DNA of 9,003 bases. Origin: an uncultured Desulfotignum sp. Lineage in GTDB: Bacteria > Desulfobacterota > Desulfobacteria > Desulfobacterales > Desulfobacteraceae. The stretch is from the NCBI GenBank assembly GCA_937951975.1, contig CALGAJ010000218.1, forward strand, positions 1 through 9,003. Reading direction: 5' to 3'. This document shows positions 1-7,492 of this stretch, one piece after another (the first letter of the stretch is position 1; each line of letters starts with the position of its first letter). A program made the position numbers and the translations under genes. Below the pieces are notes generated by a model. It ran no database searches. It was not told where the DNA came from and worked only from the letters and a program-made list of their open reading frames with translations.

Positions 1-624
1 GGAAAAACCATGCATATTTTTTCCAGGGATGAGTTCATTGCCATGGCATCCATGGGTGAACGCACGGGTCAGATCCACACCAAGGAATCAAAAATCATCC
101 AGAATCTGCTGCGGTTTGAAAGCTTAAAGGCCACGGATATCATGACGCCGCGCACCGTGGTGTCTGCGCTGCCCGAAGACATGACCATCAATGCATCCTT
201 GGAATTCATCATGAAAACCCCTTTTTCGCGCCTGCCGGTGTACACCTCCCATCTGGACGATGCCACCGGATTTGTTCTCAAAGATGATATATTGATTTTC
301 ATGGCCCAGAAAAGAGGCAACGAGACGCTCAAGGCGCTGAAACGGGAAATCATGGCCGTGCCCAGCTCCATCCCCCTGACCGTGCTGTTTGAACGGTTTC
401 TTACCGAACGTCAGCACATAGCCCTGATCGTCAGTGAACATGGCGGCACAGACGGGCTGGTGACTTTGGAAGACCTGATTGAAACCCTCATGGGAATGGA
501 AATCGTGGATGAAAGGGACAATGTGATCGATATGCGGGCCCTGGCACGGAAACAGTGGATGGCCCGGGCCAAGGCCATGGGCCTGGAACCGGAAACAACG
601 GAGACACACGGAAATGACATATGA
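1..624 (+). CDS. CNNM/HlyC-type membrane protein with CBS pair, 3' part
   Basis: The reading frame is open from the first base, so the gene begins upstream and only the cytoplasmic C-terminal part is visible. The frame could begin at the ATG at 10, but that would leave a protein starting inside the normal linker. The visible part starts with the linker typical of DUF21/CNNM proteins (a GERTGQI stretch, then KIIQNLL), followed by DIMTPR near codons 46-51, which opens the first CBS domain. The first CBS ends around SRLPVY...TGFVLKDDIL. The second contains IALIVSEHGGTDGLVTLEDL, the hallmark CBS2 ending of this family. It stops about 30 residues after CBS2 in a charged tail, with no room for the C-terminal CorC/HlyC domain, so this is the short form. 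The missing N-terminus should be the DUF21 transmembrane domain. Family members are linked to divalent cation (Mg2+/Co2+) transport or export; the substrate here cannot be told. Its end overlaps the next gene by 11 nt, implying co-transcription. Confidence 0.87.
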   Translation, partial: GKTMHIFSRDEFIAMASMGERTGQIHTKESKIIQNLLRFESLKATDIMTPRTVVSALPEDMTINASLEFIMKTPFSRLPVYTSHLDDATGFVLKDDILIFMAQKRGNETLKALKREIMAVPSSIPLTVLFERFLTERQHIALIVSEHGGTDGLVTLEDLIETLMGMEIVDERDNVIDMRALARKQWMARAKAMGLEPETTETHGNDI

Positions 625-2002
625 TGTGATTATCGTGGGCGGCGGGCCGGCAGGGTTGTTTGCGGCCGGGTACCTGATGGAACATGCCCGTCTCAGGGTG
701 CTGCTCATAGAAAAAGGCAAAGATCCGCTCCAGCGCAAATGCCCCAACCATCATCTGCAGAAATGCGCCGGATGTGATCCGTGCAATATCCTGTCCGGCA
801 TCGGCGGGGCCGGGCTGTATTCCGACGGCAAGCTCAATTTCATTCCCCGGCTGGGAAAAACCGACCTGACCCAGTTCATGCCCCTGTCAGAGGCCCAGGC
901 CCTGATCGATGAAACCGAAGCCGTATTCACCCGATTCAACATGGACGGCTCCGTCTATCCAACGGACATGGATGCGGCCCGGCAGATCAGAAAAGATGCC
1001 CGGCGGTTCGGCATCGATCTGATGCTCATCCGGCAGAAACACCTGGGGTCGGACAACCTGCCCGGGTATATCGCTGCCATGGCCGATCATATCCGGTCAA
1101 AAGGACTGGCCGTCAAACTCAACGAAACCGTCACCGACATCCTGGAACAGGACGGACGGGTGACCGGGGTGGTTACCGACAGCGCGAACTACACAGCGCC
1201 GCACGTGATCCTGGCGCCGGGACGGGTGGGGGCCAACTGGATGGCATCGGTGGCCGGCAGACACGGCATTCATTTAAGCCAGCGGGGCATCGAGGTGGGG
1301 GTCCGTGTGGAGGTGCACAACGATATCATGGATGATCTGTGTGACATCATCTATGATCCCACGTTCTTTATCCAGACCCATACTTATGATGATCAGACAC
1401 GGACGTTTTGCACCAACCAGGGGGGCTTCATCTCTCTGGAAAACTACCGGGATTTTGTGTGCGTCAACGGGCATGCCTATTCAGGGAAAAAATCAGACAA
1501 CACCAATTTTGCGTTTCTGTCCAAAGTGATATTGACGGAACCCGTGACCGACAACCAGTCCTATGGTGAGTCCATCGGCCGGCTGGCCACCATCATCGGC
1601 GGAGGCAAACCCATTTTACAGCGGTTCGGGGATCTGAAACGGGGCCGGCGGTCCACCTGGAACCGCATCCGGAAAGGCTATATCGAACCCACCATGACCC
1701 ATGTGGTATGTGGAGACATTGCTATGGCCCTGCCGGAAAGGATTCTGACCAATCTCATCGAAGGTCTGGAAACGCTGAACCTCGTGGTGCCGGGCGTTTC
1801 CAACGATGAAACCCTGCTTTACGCCCCGGAAATCAAGTTCTTTGCCACCCAGGTGGAAACCAGCAACCACCTGGAAACAAAGATCAAAGGCTTGTATGTG
1901 GCCGGCGACGGGCCCGGTGTGGCCGGCAATATCGTGTCCGCCGCCGCCACCGGTCTGATTCCAGCCAAACACATCATTGCCCGGCAAACGAAAGAAGATT
2001 AG
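614..2002 (+). CDS. FAD-dependent oxidoreductase (COG2509-like)
   Basis: This 462-residue cytoplasmic flavoprotein has no signal peptide. The N-terminus has the dinucleotide-binding Rossmann motif VGGGPAGLFAA (residues 8-18), ending at acidic E33 that would bind the FAD ribose. It is followed by a cysteine cluster C43, C51, C54, C57 and then GIGGAGLYSDGKLN (62-75). The C-terminus has the second FAD contact, GLYVAGDGPGVAGNI, from about residue 426. This arrangement fits the uncharacterised 'FAD-dependent dehydrogenase' family COG2509. The reaction and substrate are unknown, and the cysteines could bind an Fe-S cluster or form a redox disulfide (inference). The ATG at 614 lies inside the end of the upstream CBS gene, with GGAG at 600-603 ten bases before it, so the two genes are probably translated from one message. 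Its TAG stop overlaps the stop of the convergent queD. Related flavoprotein families (geranylgeranyl reductase-like, HI0933-like) are less likely because they lack the cysteine/SDGK block. Confidence 0.9.
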   Translation: MTYDVIIVGGGPAGLFAAGYLMEHARLRVLLIEKGKDPLQRKCPNHHLQKCAGCDPCNILSGIGGAGLYSDGKLNFIPRLGKTDLTQFMPLSEAQALIDETEAVFTRFNMDGSVYPTDMDAARQIRKDARRFGIDLMLIRQKHLGSDNLPGYIAAMADHIRSKGLAVKLNETVTDILEQDGRVTGVVTDSANYTAPHVILAPGRVGANWMASVAGRHGIHLSQRGIEVGVRVEVHNDIMDDLCDIIYDPTFFIQTHTYDDQTRTFCTNQGGFISLENYRDFVCVNGHAYSGKKSDNTNFAFLSKVILTEPVTDNQSYGESIGRLATIIGGGKPILQRFGDLKRGRRSTWNRIRKGYIEPTMTHVVCGDIAMALPERILTNLIEGLETLNLVVPGVSNDETLLYAPEIKFFATQVETSNHLETKIKGLYVAGDGPGVAGNIVSAAATGLIPAKHIIARQTKED

Positions 2003-2382
2003 TCCGGATAGTAGGTGGCACAGGCATCTTCCGATTCCCATGCCATGACCCGGGACACCTGTAATTTTTCCGTCAGGTTCTCATCCAGCAGGGCCTGGAC
2101 CTGATCGGCGATGTAAACGGCAATCCGTTCCGAGGTGGGCTGCATGCCCTCAAACACAGACAGCTCATTGAGATATTTATGATCCAGGTCCCCGTCCACC
2201 ACCTGGCGCACCGCTTTTTTAATGTCACCGAAATCCGCCAGCACCCCGGCATCGTTCAGCTTGGGCCCTTTGACACATACTTCCACCTGCCAGTTATGGC
2301 CGTGAAGGTTTTCACATTTCTGTCCCACCATGGTCAATTGATGGGCACCGGCAAACCGGGTTTTAACTTTCAGTTCAAACAT
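1999..2382 (-). CDS. queD: 6-carboxy-5,6,7,8-tetrahydropterin synthase QueD
   Basis: This is a 127-residue enzyme of the PTPS/QueD fold, normal length for the bacterial family. QueD converts 7,8-dihydroneopterin triphosphate to 6-carboxytetrahydropterin, an early step toward preQ0 and the queuosine tRNA modification. Zinc ligands are visible as H14 (FAGAH) and H27 and H29 in the C23-x3-HGH motif, with C23 the catalytic cysteine. D67-H68 (LDHKYLN) is the conserved Asp-His pair, PTSERIA (82-88) follows, and E116 in WES is the pterin-binding glutamate. The C-x3-HGH spacing is that of QueD rather than mammalian-type pyruvoyl-tetrahydropterin synthase. It lies 15 nt downstream of dnaJ on the same strand, so the two are probably co-transcribed. 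A weak AGG sits 4 nt before the ATG. No queC, queE or queF is in the window, and no preQ1 riboswitch was recognised in the short leader. Confidence 0.94.
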   Translation of the reverse strand: MFELKVKTRFAGAHQLTMVGQKCENLHGHNWQVEVCVKGPKLNDAGVLADFGDIKKAVRQVVDGDLDHKYLNELSVFEGMQPTSERIAVYIADQVQALLDENLTEKLQVSRVMAWESEDACATYYPD

Positions 2383-2397
2383 GTGACCTGCCTGTTG

Positions 2398-3501
2398 CTA
2401 TAAATTTTTAAACAGATTTTTCAATTTATTGGAAATTTTGTTGCCATCCAGCTTGTCAAACTGTTTCAGCAGTTCTTTCTGCTTGGCAGTGAGTTTGGTG
2501 GGCGTCTTGATGAGCACCTTGACAATCTGGTCCCCGCGCCGGCCGGTGCGCAATGAAGCGATCCCCTGCCCGGAAAGACGGAAACTGTCCCCGAACTGGG
2601 TGCCTTTGGGAATGGTGAGGGTTTCCTCCCCCACCAGGGTGGGCACGGTGATGTCAGCCCCAAGCGCTGCCTGGGCAAAGGAGATGTCAATGGCACAGAC
2701 AATGTCGTTGCCGTCCCGCTGGAAAAATTTGTGGGGTTTCACATTGATGACCACATACAGGTCCCCGGACGGACCATCCGGGCTGGGAGACGCTTCTCCC
2801 TCGCCGGTCAGGCGCAGTTTGGATCCCACATCCACACCGGCCGGAATTTTGACCTGAACCTTGCGTACGGTTTCCACACGCCCAGCCCCCACACATTTGG
2901 GGCAGGGATCGGATATGATACTGCCCCGGCCCTTGCAATAAGGACAGGTGGTCTTGACCTTGAAAAATCCCTGGCTCTGGATAAACTGGCCGGTACCGTG
3001 GCAATGGGCGCAGGTTTCCACGTCAGTCCCGGGCCGGCTTCCGGTGCCGTCACATTCGTCGCACTGGGTCAGTTTGGGTATGGACACGGTTTTTTCAGTA
3101 CCGAATGCCGCCTCCATGAAATCAATGGTCATGTTATAGCGCAGATCAGATCCCCGCTGCACCCGGTTGCCCCGACTCCCCCGGCCGCCGCCGAATCCGA
3201 AAAAATCTTCAAATATGTCACCAAAACTGGAAAAAATATCCTCGAATCCACCGGGTCCGGAATGGCCCGCCCCTTCCAGCCCCTGGTGCCCGAACTGGTC
3301 ATAAATATGGCGTTTGTTGTCATTGCTCAATACTTCATAGGCTTCGGATGCTTCCTTGAATTTGTCTTCCGCTTCCCGGTTGTTGGGATTCTTGTCCGGA
3401 TGAAATTTGATGGCCAGTTTCCGGTATGCTTTCTTCAGGGTCACTTTGTCCGCATCCCGGGATACCCCCAGGATTTCATAGTAGTCACGTTTTTCCGTCA
3501 T
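2398..3501 (-). CDS. dnaJ: Molecular chaperone DnaJ (Hsp40), type I
   Basis: This 367-residue protein has the full class A DnaJ layout. The J domain spans residues 1-70 with the HPD motif at 34-36 that stimulates the DnaK ATPase. A Gly/Phe-rich linker runs from about 71 to 111. The zinc domain has all four CxxCxGxG repeats, at 147-154, 164-171, 186-193 and 200-207, followed by the two beta-barrel substrate-binding domains and a Lys-rich C-terminal tail. It delivers unfolded clients to DnaK in the cytoplasm. Length is slightly below the usual 370-380. dnaK and grpE are not next to it; instead queD follows 15 nt downstream. The promoter should lie in 3502-3626. I saw neither a CIRCE element nor a convincing sigma-32 promoter there. 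The ATG is preceded by only a weak GGGTAAG-type ribosome site. The HPD motif and complete zinc fingers argue for a working DnaJ rather than CbpA. Confidence 0.98.
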   Translation of the reverse strand: MTEKRDYYEILGVSRDADKVTLKKAYRKLAIKFHPDKNPNNREAEDKFKEASEAYEVLSNDNKRHIYDQFGHQGLEGAGHSGPGGFEDIFSSFGDIFEDFFGFGGGRGSRGNRVQRGSDLRYNMTIDFMEAAFGTEKTVSIPKLTQCDECDGTGSRPGTDVETCAHCHGTGQFIQSQGFFKVKTTCPYCKGRGSIISDPCPKCVGAGRVETVRKVQVKIPAGVDVGSKLRLTGEGEASPSPDGPSGDLYVVINVKPHKFFQRDGNDIVCAIDISFAQAALGADITVPTLVGEETLTIPKGTQFGDSFRLSGQGIASLRTGRRGDQIVKVLIKTPTKLTAKQKELLKQFDKLDGNKISNKLKNLFKNL

Positions 3502-3626
3502 AACTTACCCGATCGTTCCAATCATTTGCGCATGGTTTTAATTGTATTCTCGGCCCTGGTATGGTACCTTTTCCAGCTGTTTATGATAAATAAAGTAATC
3601 TAATCCTGAAATTCAGGTTGTCAACG
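3502..3626. other. Divergent intergenic region dnaJ / ubiE
   Basis: This 125-nt gap must hold the promoters of both the minus-strand dnaJ-queD unit and the plus-strand ubiE unit. On the plus strand a -10-like TATGAT occurs at 3582-3587, but no good -35 lies at the right distance. On the minus strand TACAAT (complement of 3541-3546) is a possible -10 for dnaJ, also without a clear -35. Neither promoter is called with confidence. The main structured element is the palindrome at 3605-3617. Confidence 0.5.
3605..3617. repeat. Perfect 13-bp palindrome at the ubiE ribosome site
   Basis: CCTGAA-A-TTCAGG is a perfect 6-1-6 inverted repeat. Its right arm contains the AGG at 3615-3617 that is the best Shine-Dalgarno candidate for the ubiE ATG at 3627, leaving 9 nt. 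A one-base loop is too small for a stable full RNA hairpin, so a DNA operator for a dimeric regulator is more likely than an RNA switch. It may also be chance. No regulator is identified. Confidence 0.4.
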
Positions 3627-4328
3627 ATGAACAAAGAACTGGATTTTGTCAAGGGCATGTTTGACAAAATCGCCCACAGGTATGATTTTCTGAACCGGCT
3701 GCTCAGCCTTCGCCAGGATGTGATGTGGCGGAATCAGATGGTAACCGCCGCAGCCCCGGGTCCGGGAAGCCGGATACTGGATGTGGCCTGCGGCACCTGT
3801 GATGTGGCCCTGGCCCTGAGCCGTCACCTCAAAGGCCAAACCCGGATCACCGGCCTGGATTTTTCCTATGCCATGCTGGATGCCGGCCAAAAAAAATGCA
3901 GATCCCGGTCCAGCCAAAGCATCTGCCTGGTGAACGGGGACGCACTGGCTCTGCCGTTCCCGCCGGAAACGTTTGATGCGGTGTTCATCGCTTTCGGCAT
4001 CCGGAATATCATGAACCGGCCCCGGGCGTTGTCTGAATTTCATAAAGTGCTCAAACCCGGGGGAAAACTGGCGATTCTGGAACTGACCACGCCGCAGAAC
4101 CCTTTTTTAAAGCCTGTTTACTTAAGTTATTTCAAAAAAGTACTGCCGCTGATCGGGGCTTTTTTTTCAAAAGACAACCACGCCTATCATTATCTGCCTG
4201 CATCTGTATTGAAATTTCCCGCGCCGGATGCGTTTGCCGGGATGATGTCGGAAGCCGGATTCAGACGCGTCCGGTTCAAACCCATGTCTTTTGGTATAGT
4301 CACCTTGTTTGTCGGCACCTGTCAATAA
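3627..4328 (+). CDS. ubiE: Demethylmenaquinone methyltransferase UbiE/MenG
   Basis: This SAM-dependent C-methyltransferase of 233 residues makes menaquinone from demethylmenaquinone (and ubiquinone precursors where those exist). In an anaerobe the menaquinone role (menG) is the likely one. The N-terminus shows the family block MFDKIAHRYDFLNRLLS (residues 11-27). Motif I is ILDVACGTCDVA (50-61), D78 should bind the SAM ribose, NGDA (103-106) and FDAVFIAFGIRNI (116-128) are family signatures, and VLKPGGKLAILE follows. Motif I reads GTCD where GTGD is usual. I chose ATG 3627: a TTG at 3618 is in frame, but it directly abuts the AGG at 3615-3617, whereas the ATG is 9 nt from it. A membrane protein gene follows 24 nt downstream and is probably in the same unit. 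Confidence 0.94.
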   Translation: MNKELDFVKGMFDKIAHRYDFLNRLLSLRQDVMWRNQMVTAAAPGPGSRILDVACGTCDVALALSRHLKGQTRITGLDFSYAMLDAGQKKCRSRSSQSICLVNGDALALPFPPETFDAVFIAFGIRNIMNRPRALSEFHKVLKPGGKLAILELTTPQNPFLKPVYLSYFKKVLPLIGAFFSKDNHAYHYLPASVLKFPAPDAFAGMMSEAGFRRVRFKPMSFGIVTLFVGTCQ

Positions 4329-4352
4329 TTCATCCTTGAACTTTATAGAAAC

Positions 4353-5021
4353 ATGGTAAACCCGTTATTCAAGACCACTCAGGGCAAGCTGCTGATCACC
4401 AGTATCTGTATGGCCCTGGCACTTGTGGTCACCATCGGTTTTTATCTTGTCACGGATGCGGCATTGGCAAAAACACTGATTCTCACTTTTTTTGCCAATA
4501 CGTTCGGCGGCCGATCCGTCGGTATCGGGTTGTGCATTCTGCAGGGACTCACAACATTTCCCACCATTTTCTACAACTTTTATCTGGAAGTGATGGTGGT
4601 ACTTTTCACCTATGCCGTTTTTGCATTGACAACCTCAAATTACCTGCGGGTGGAATGGGTCGCCCGGGCCATGGAACGGGTGGCGGAAACCGCCTTGAAA
4701 CAGAAGCATAAAATTGAACGGTTCGGTTGGCTCGGCATTTTTCTGTTTGTCATGATTCCTCTGCCTGTCACCGGACCGGTGGTGGGGGCCATTATCGGCA
4801 GCATGATCCGGCTGAGTCTGGTGCGAAATTTTTCCGCCACGTTTCTGGGCACCCTGACCGCCCTGGTCCTGTGGTTTGAATTTTTTGAGTTTTTAGACGA
4901 GCGGTTTCAAATGATTCAGTCTTTTTTTGCCATCATCCTCATCCTGGTGCTTATTCCGTATTTCGGAAAAATCCGCCGGCTCATTCATTCTTTGCGCCGG
5001 AAAAAACCGCTGGACCCCTGA
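4353..5021 (+). CDS. Small integral membrane protein, COG2426 'small multidrug export' type
   Basis: This 222-residue protein has about five hydrophobic stretches, near residues 13-33, 40-65, 70-92, 125-150 and 160-206 (the last probably two helices). Its signature is a loop with RFGWLGIFLFVMIPLPVTGP (123-142), matching the 'PLPxTG' re-entrant motif of the COG2426/Pfam Sm_multidrug_ex family. The C-terminus is basic (RRLIHSLRRKK), suggesting it lies in the cytoplasm. Despite the family name, substrate and function are not established, and the PxPxTG arrangement also recalls DedA-like proteins. It begins 24 nt after ubiE without a clear Shine-Dalgarno sequence, so it may depend on translation of ubiE; no menaquinone role is shown. 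It ends 7 nt from the convergent nadB stop. Confidence 0.8.
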   Translation: MVNPLFKTTQGKLLITSICMALALVVTIGFYLVTDAALAKTLILTFFANTFGGRSVGIGLCILQGLTTFPTIFYNFYLEVMVVLFTYAVFALTTSNYLRVEWVARAMERVAETALKQKHKIERFGWLGIFLFVMIPLPVTGPVVGAIIGSMIRLSLVRNFSATFLGTLTALVLWFEFFEFLDERFQMIQSFFAIILILVLIPYFGKIRRLIHSLRRKKPLDP

Positions 5022-5028
5022 TCAGATT

Positions 5029-5044
<16 letters not shown>
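5000..5044. terminator. Possible weak bidirectional terminator
   Basis: GAAAAAACCG (5000-5009) and CCGTTTTTTC (5035-5044) form a 10-bp inverted repeat with one mismatch, around a 25-nt loop that contains the palindrome CTGATCAG (5018-5025). It sits across the ends of two convergent genes and gives a T-run at the end of each transcript. The stem is mostly A-T and the loop is long, so it is weak as an intrinsic terminator; I offer it as a possibility only. Confidence 0.22.
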
Positions 5045-6647
<1,603 letters not shown>

Positions 6648-6651
<4 letters not shown>

Positions 6652-7256
6652 AATAACGATGGCCGCTTCTTCTTACGGGTACTCAGCCCCAGAATTAATC
6701 CCACAATGAACACGCCGGCGCCGCTTAAAAACCACAACATGGCTTCATTGTTCAAATTTTCCTCCAGCATTGAAATCTGCTGTTCCTGATCTTTAGACAA
6801 TTGAACAAGGGCCTGGTATTTTTCATTCAGTTCGATAAAATCAGCCGAGGCCTGTTTCAATTCCCGGTATTTTTCTTCGATATCCGTTAACGCGGCATTT
6901 TTTCCAGTCAAAACTTGATTCTGCGTTTCAATTTTTTCAAGCGCGTCTGCCAGGTCCTTGTTTTCTTTTTCCAGTTTTTCCACCTGAAATGTCAACGGCT
7001 TGTCTTCCGTCAGAAAACGGGTCAATACCCACCCTTTCTTTTGAGCATCCGTCTGGACCAGAGACCAGTCCGATTGATACTCCAGAACTTGCAGACGGGA
7101 ACCGGACTCCAGCATGGCCACGATTTTATGCTCGATTCCCGGCCCGGTGCGCATGGTAATTTTGGTAATCCCGCTCACATACATTTCCTGGGCACCCGCG
7201 CCGGACACCCACCCCCATACACACAGGATAACGAAAACTTTCATCAATTTGGTCAT
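6648..7256 (-). CDS. SH3-domain, coiled-coil membrane-anchored envelope protein (YgiM-like, TIGR04211)
   Basis: This 202-residue protein has an N-terminal signal peptide (VFVILCVWGW hydrophobic core, likely cleavage after AGA near residue 22). A bacterial SH3 domain spans about 24-85 (YVSGITKITMRTGPG..., ending GWVLTRFL). A long heptad-rich coiled coil runs from about 90 to 168, followed by one transmembrane helix (about 172-192) and the basic end RKKKR (194-198), which would be cytoplasmic. Hence the SH3 domain and coil should face the periplasm. This is the layout of E. coli YgiM and TIGR04211 proteins; their role is not well defined, although bacterial SH3 domains often bind cell-wall peptides. 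The start is fixed by an in-frame TAA five codons upstream; a GGA lies 6 nt before the ATG, while a better AAGGAG lies 14 nt away, unusually far. The last codons overlap nadB by 4 nt. Confidence 0.88.
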
Positions 7257-7382
7257 CGTGATTCCGTATACTCCTTATTGTTATATTCATTTACCTATTT
7301 CATTACCACTGCGGTTCCGGTTTATCAACCCGAAATCATCTCATCCGTCACATTCCATTTTTTTCTTCCGGTGATACGAAAA

Positions 7383-7395
7383 AGATTTCAAATCT
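7383..7395. promoter_or_regulatory. Perfect 13-bp palindrome, possible operator
   Basis: AGATTT-C-AAATCT is a perfect 6-1-6 inverted repeat. It covers the likely -35 (TTCAAA, 7387-7392) of the acyl-CoA ligase promoter, where a repressor dimer would block transcription. Genes for fatty-acid activation are often controlled by TetR- or GntR-family repressors that sense acyl-CoA, so such a regulator is plausible, but none is encoded here and the sequence does not match an operator I can name. Confidence 0.4.
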
Positions 7396-7414
7396 GACAG
7401 GATATGCCTATAAT
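7387..7414 (+). promoter_or_regulatory. Candidate sigma-70-type promoter for the acyl-CoA ligase
   Basis: A perfect -10 box TATAAT lies at 7409-7414. The best -35 is TTCAAA at 7387-7392 (four of six consensus bases) with a 16-nt spacer. Transcription would start near 7421, giving a leader of about 70 nt before the ligase. The -10 is strong and the -35 weak, which fits a regulated promoter. Confidence 0.5.
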
Positions 7415-7479
7415 AGCAAAATTTTTCGTTTAAAATGACATTTGACAGCAGGACTTCGCAAACCCGTGTACCAAGAAAA

Positions 7480-7485
7480 AAGGAG
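7480..7485 (+). promoter_or_regulatory. Ribosome binding site of the acyl-CoA ligase
   Basis: AAGGAG is the strongest Shine-Dalgarno sequence noted in the window. It stands 7 nt before the ATG at 7493 and 4 nt before the in-frame ATG at 7490. The spacing favours 7493 as the main start; the two differ by a single methionine. Confidence 0.75.
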
Positions 7486-7492
7486 ATCCATG

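Larger units (their letters stand above)
7257..7492. other. Divergent, AT-rich intergenic region
   Basis: This 236-nt region separates the minus-strand SH3 protein/nadB unit from the plus-strand acyl-CoA ligase and must contain both promoters. It is clearly more AT-rich than the genes. It holds the plus-strand promoter candidate (7387-7414), the palindrome (7383-7395), a longer inverted repeat CGAAAAA (7377-7383) / TTTTTCG (7422-7428) bracketing both, and the ligase ribosome site. For the minus strand, TATAAC about 25-30 nt upstream of the SH3 gene is a possible -10, with no good -35. I see no small gene in it. Confidence 0.6.

Noticed and set aside
124..747. Minus-strand open frame (207 codons) opposite the CBS protein and oxidoreductase start
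   Set aside because: It runs across two well-supported plus-strand genes and has low-complexity His/Pro/Gly content.
2731..3603. Long plus-strand open frame (290 codons) opposite dnaJ
   Set aside because: It is antisense to a complete dnaJ with all family motifs; its translation has no recognisable domain, and the frame is open because of biased third positions in dnaJ codons.
3618..3626. TTG start for ubiE three codons upstream
   Set aside because: It directly abuts the AGG of the only ribosome site, leaving no spacing; the ATG at 3627 is at a normal distance.
7442..7447. Perfect TTGACA -35 box upstream of the acyl-CoA ligase
   Set aside because: No -10-like hexamer occurs 16-18 nt downstream, and a start there would fall at or within the ribosome site region; the TATAAT at 7409 is a better candidate.
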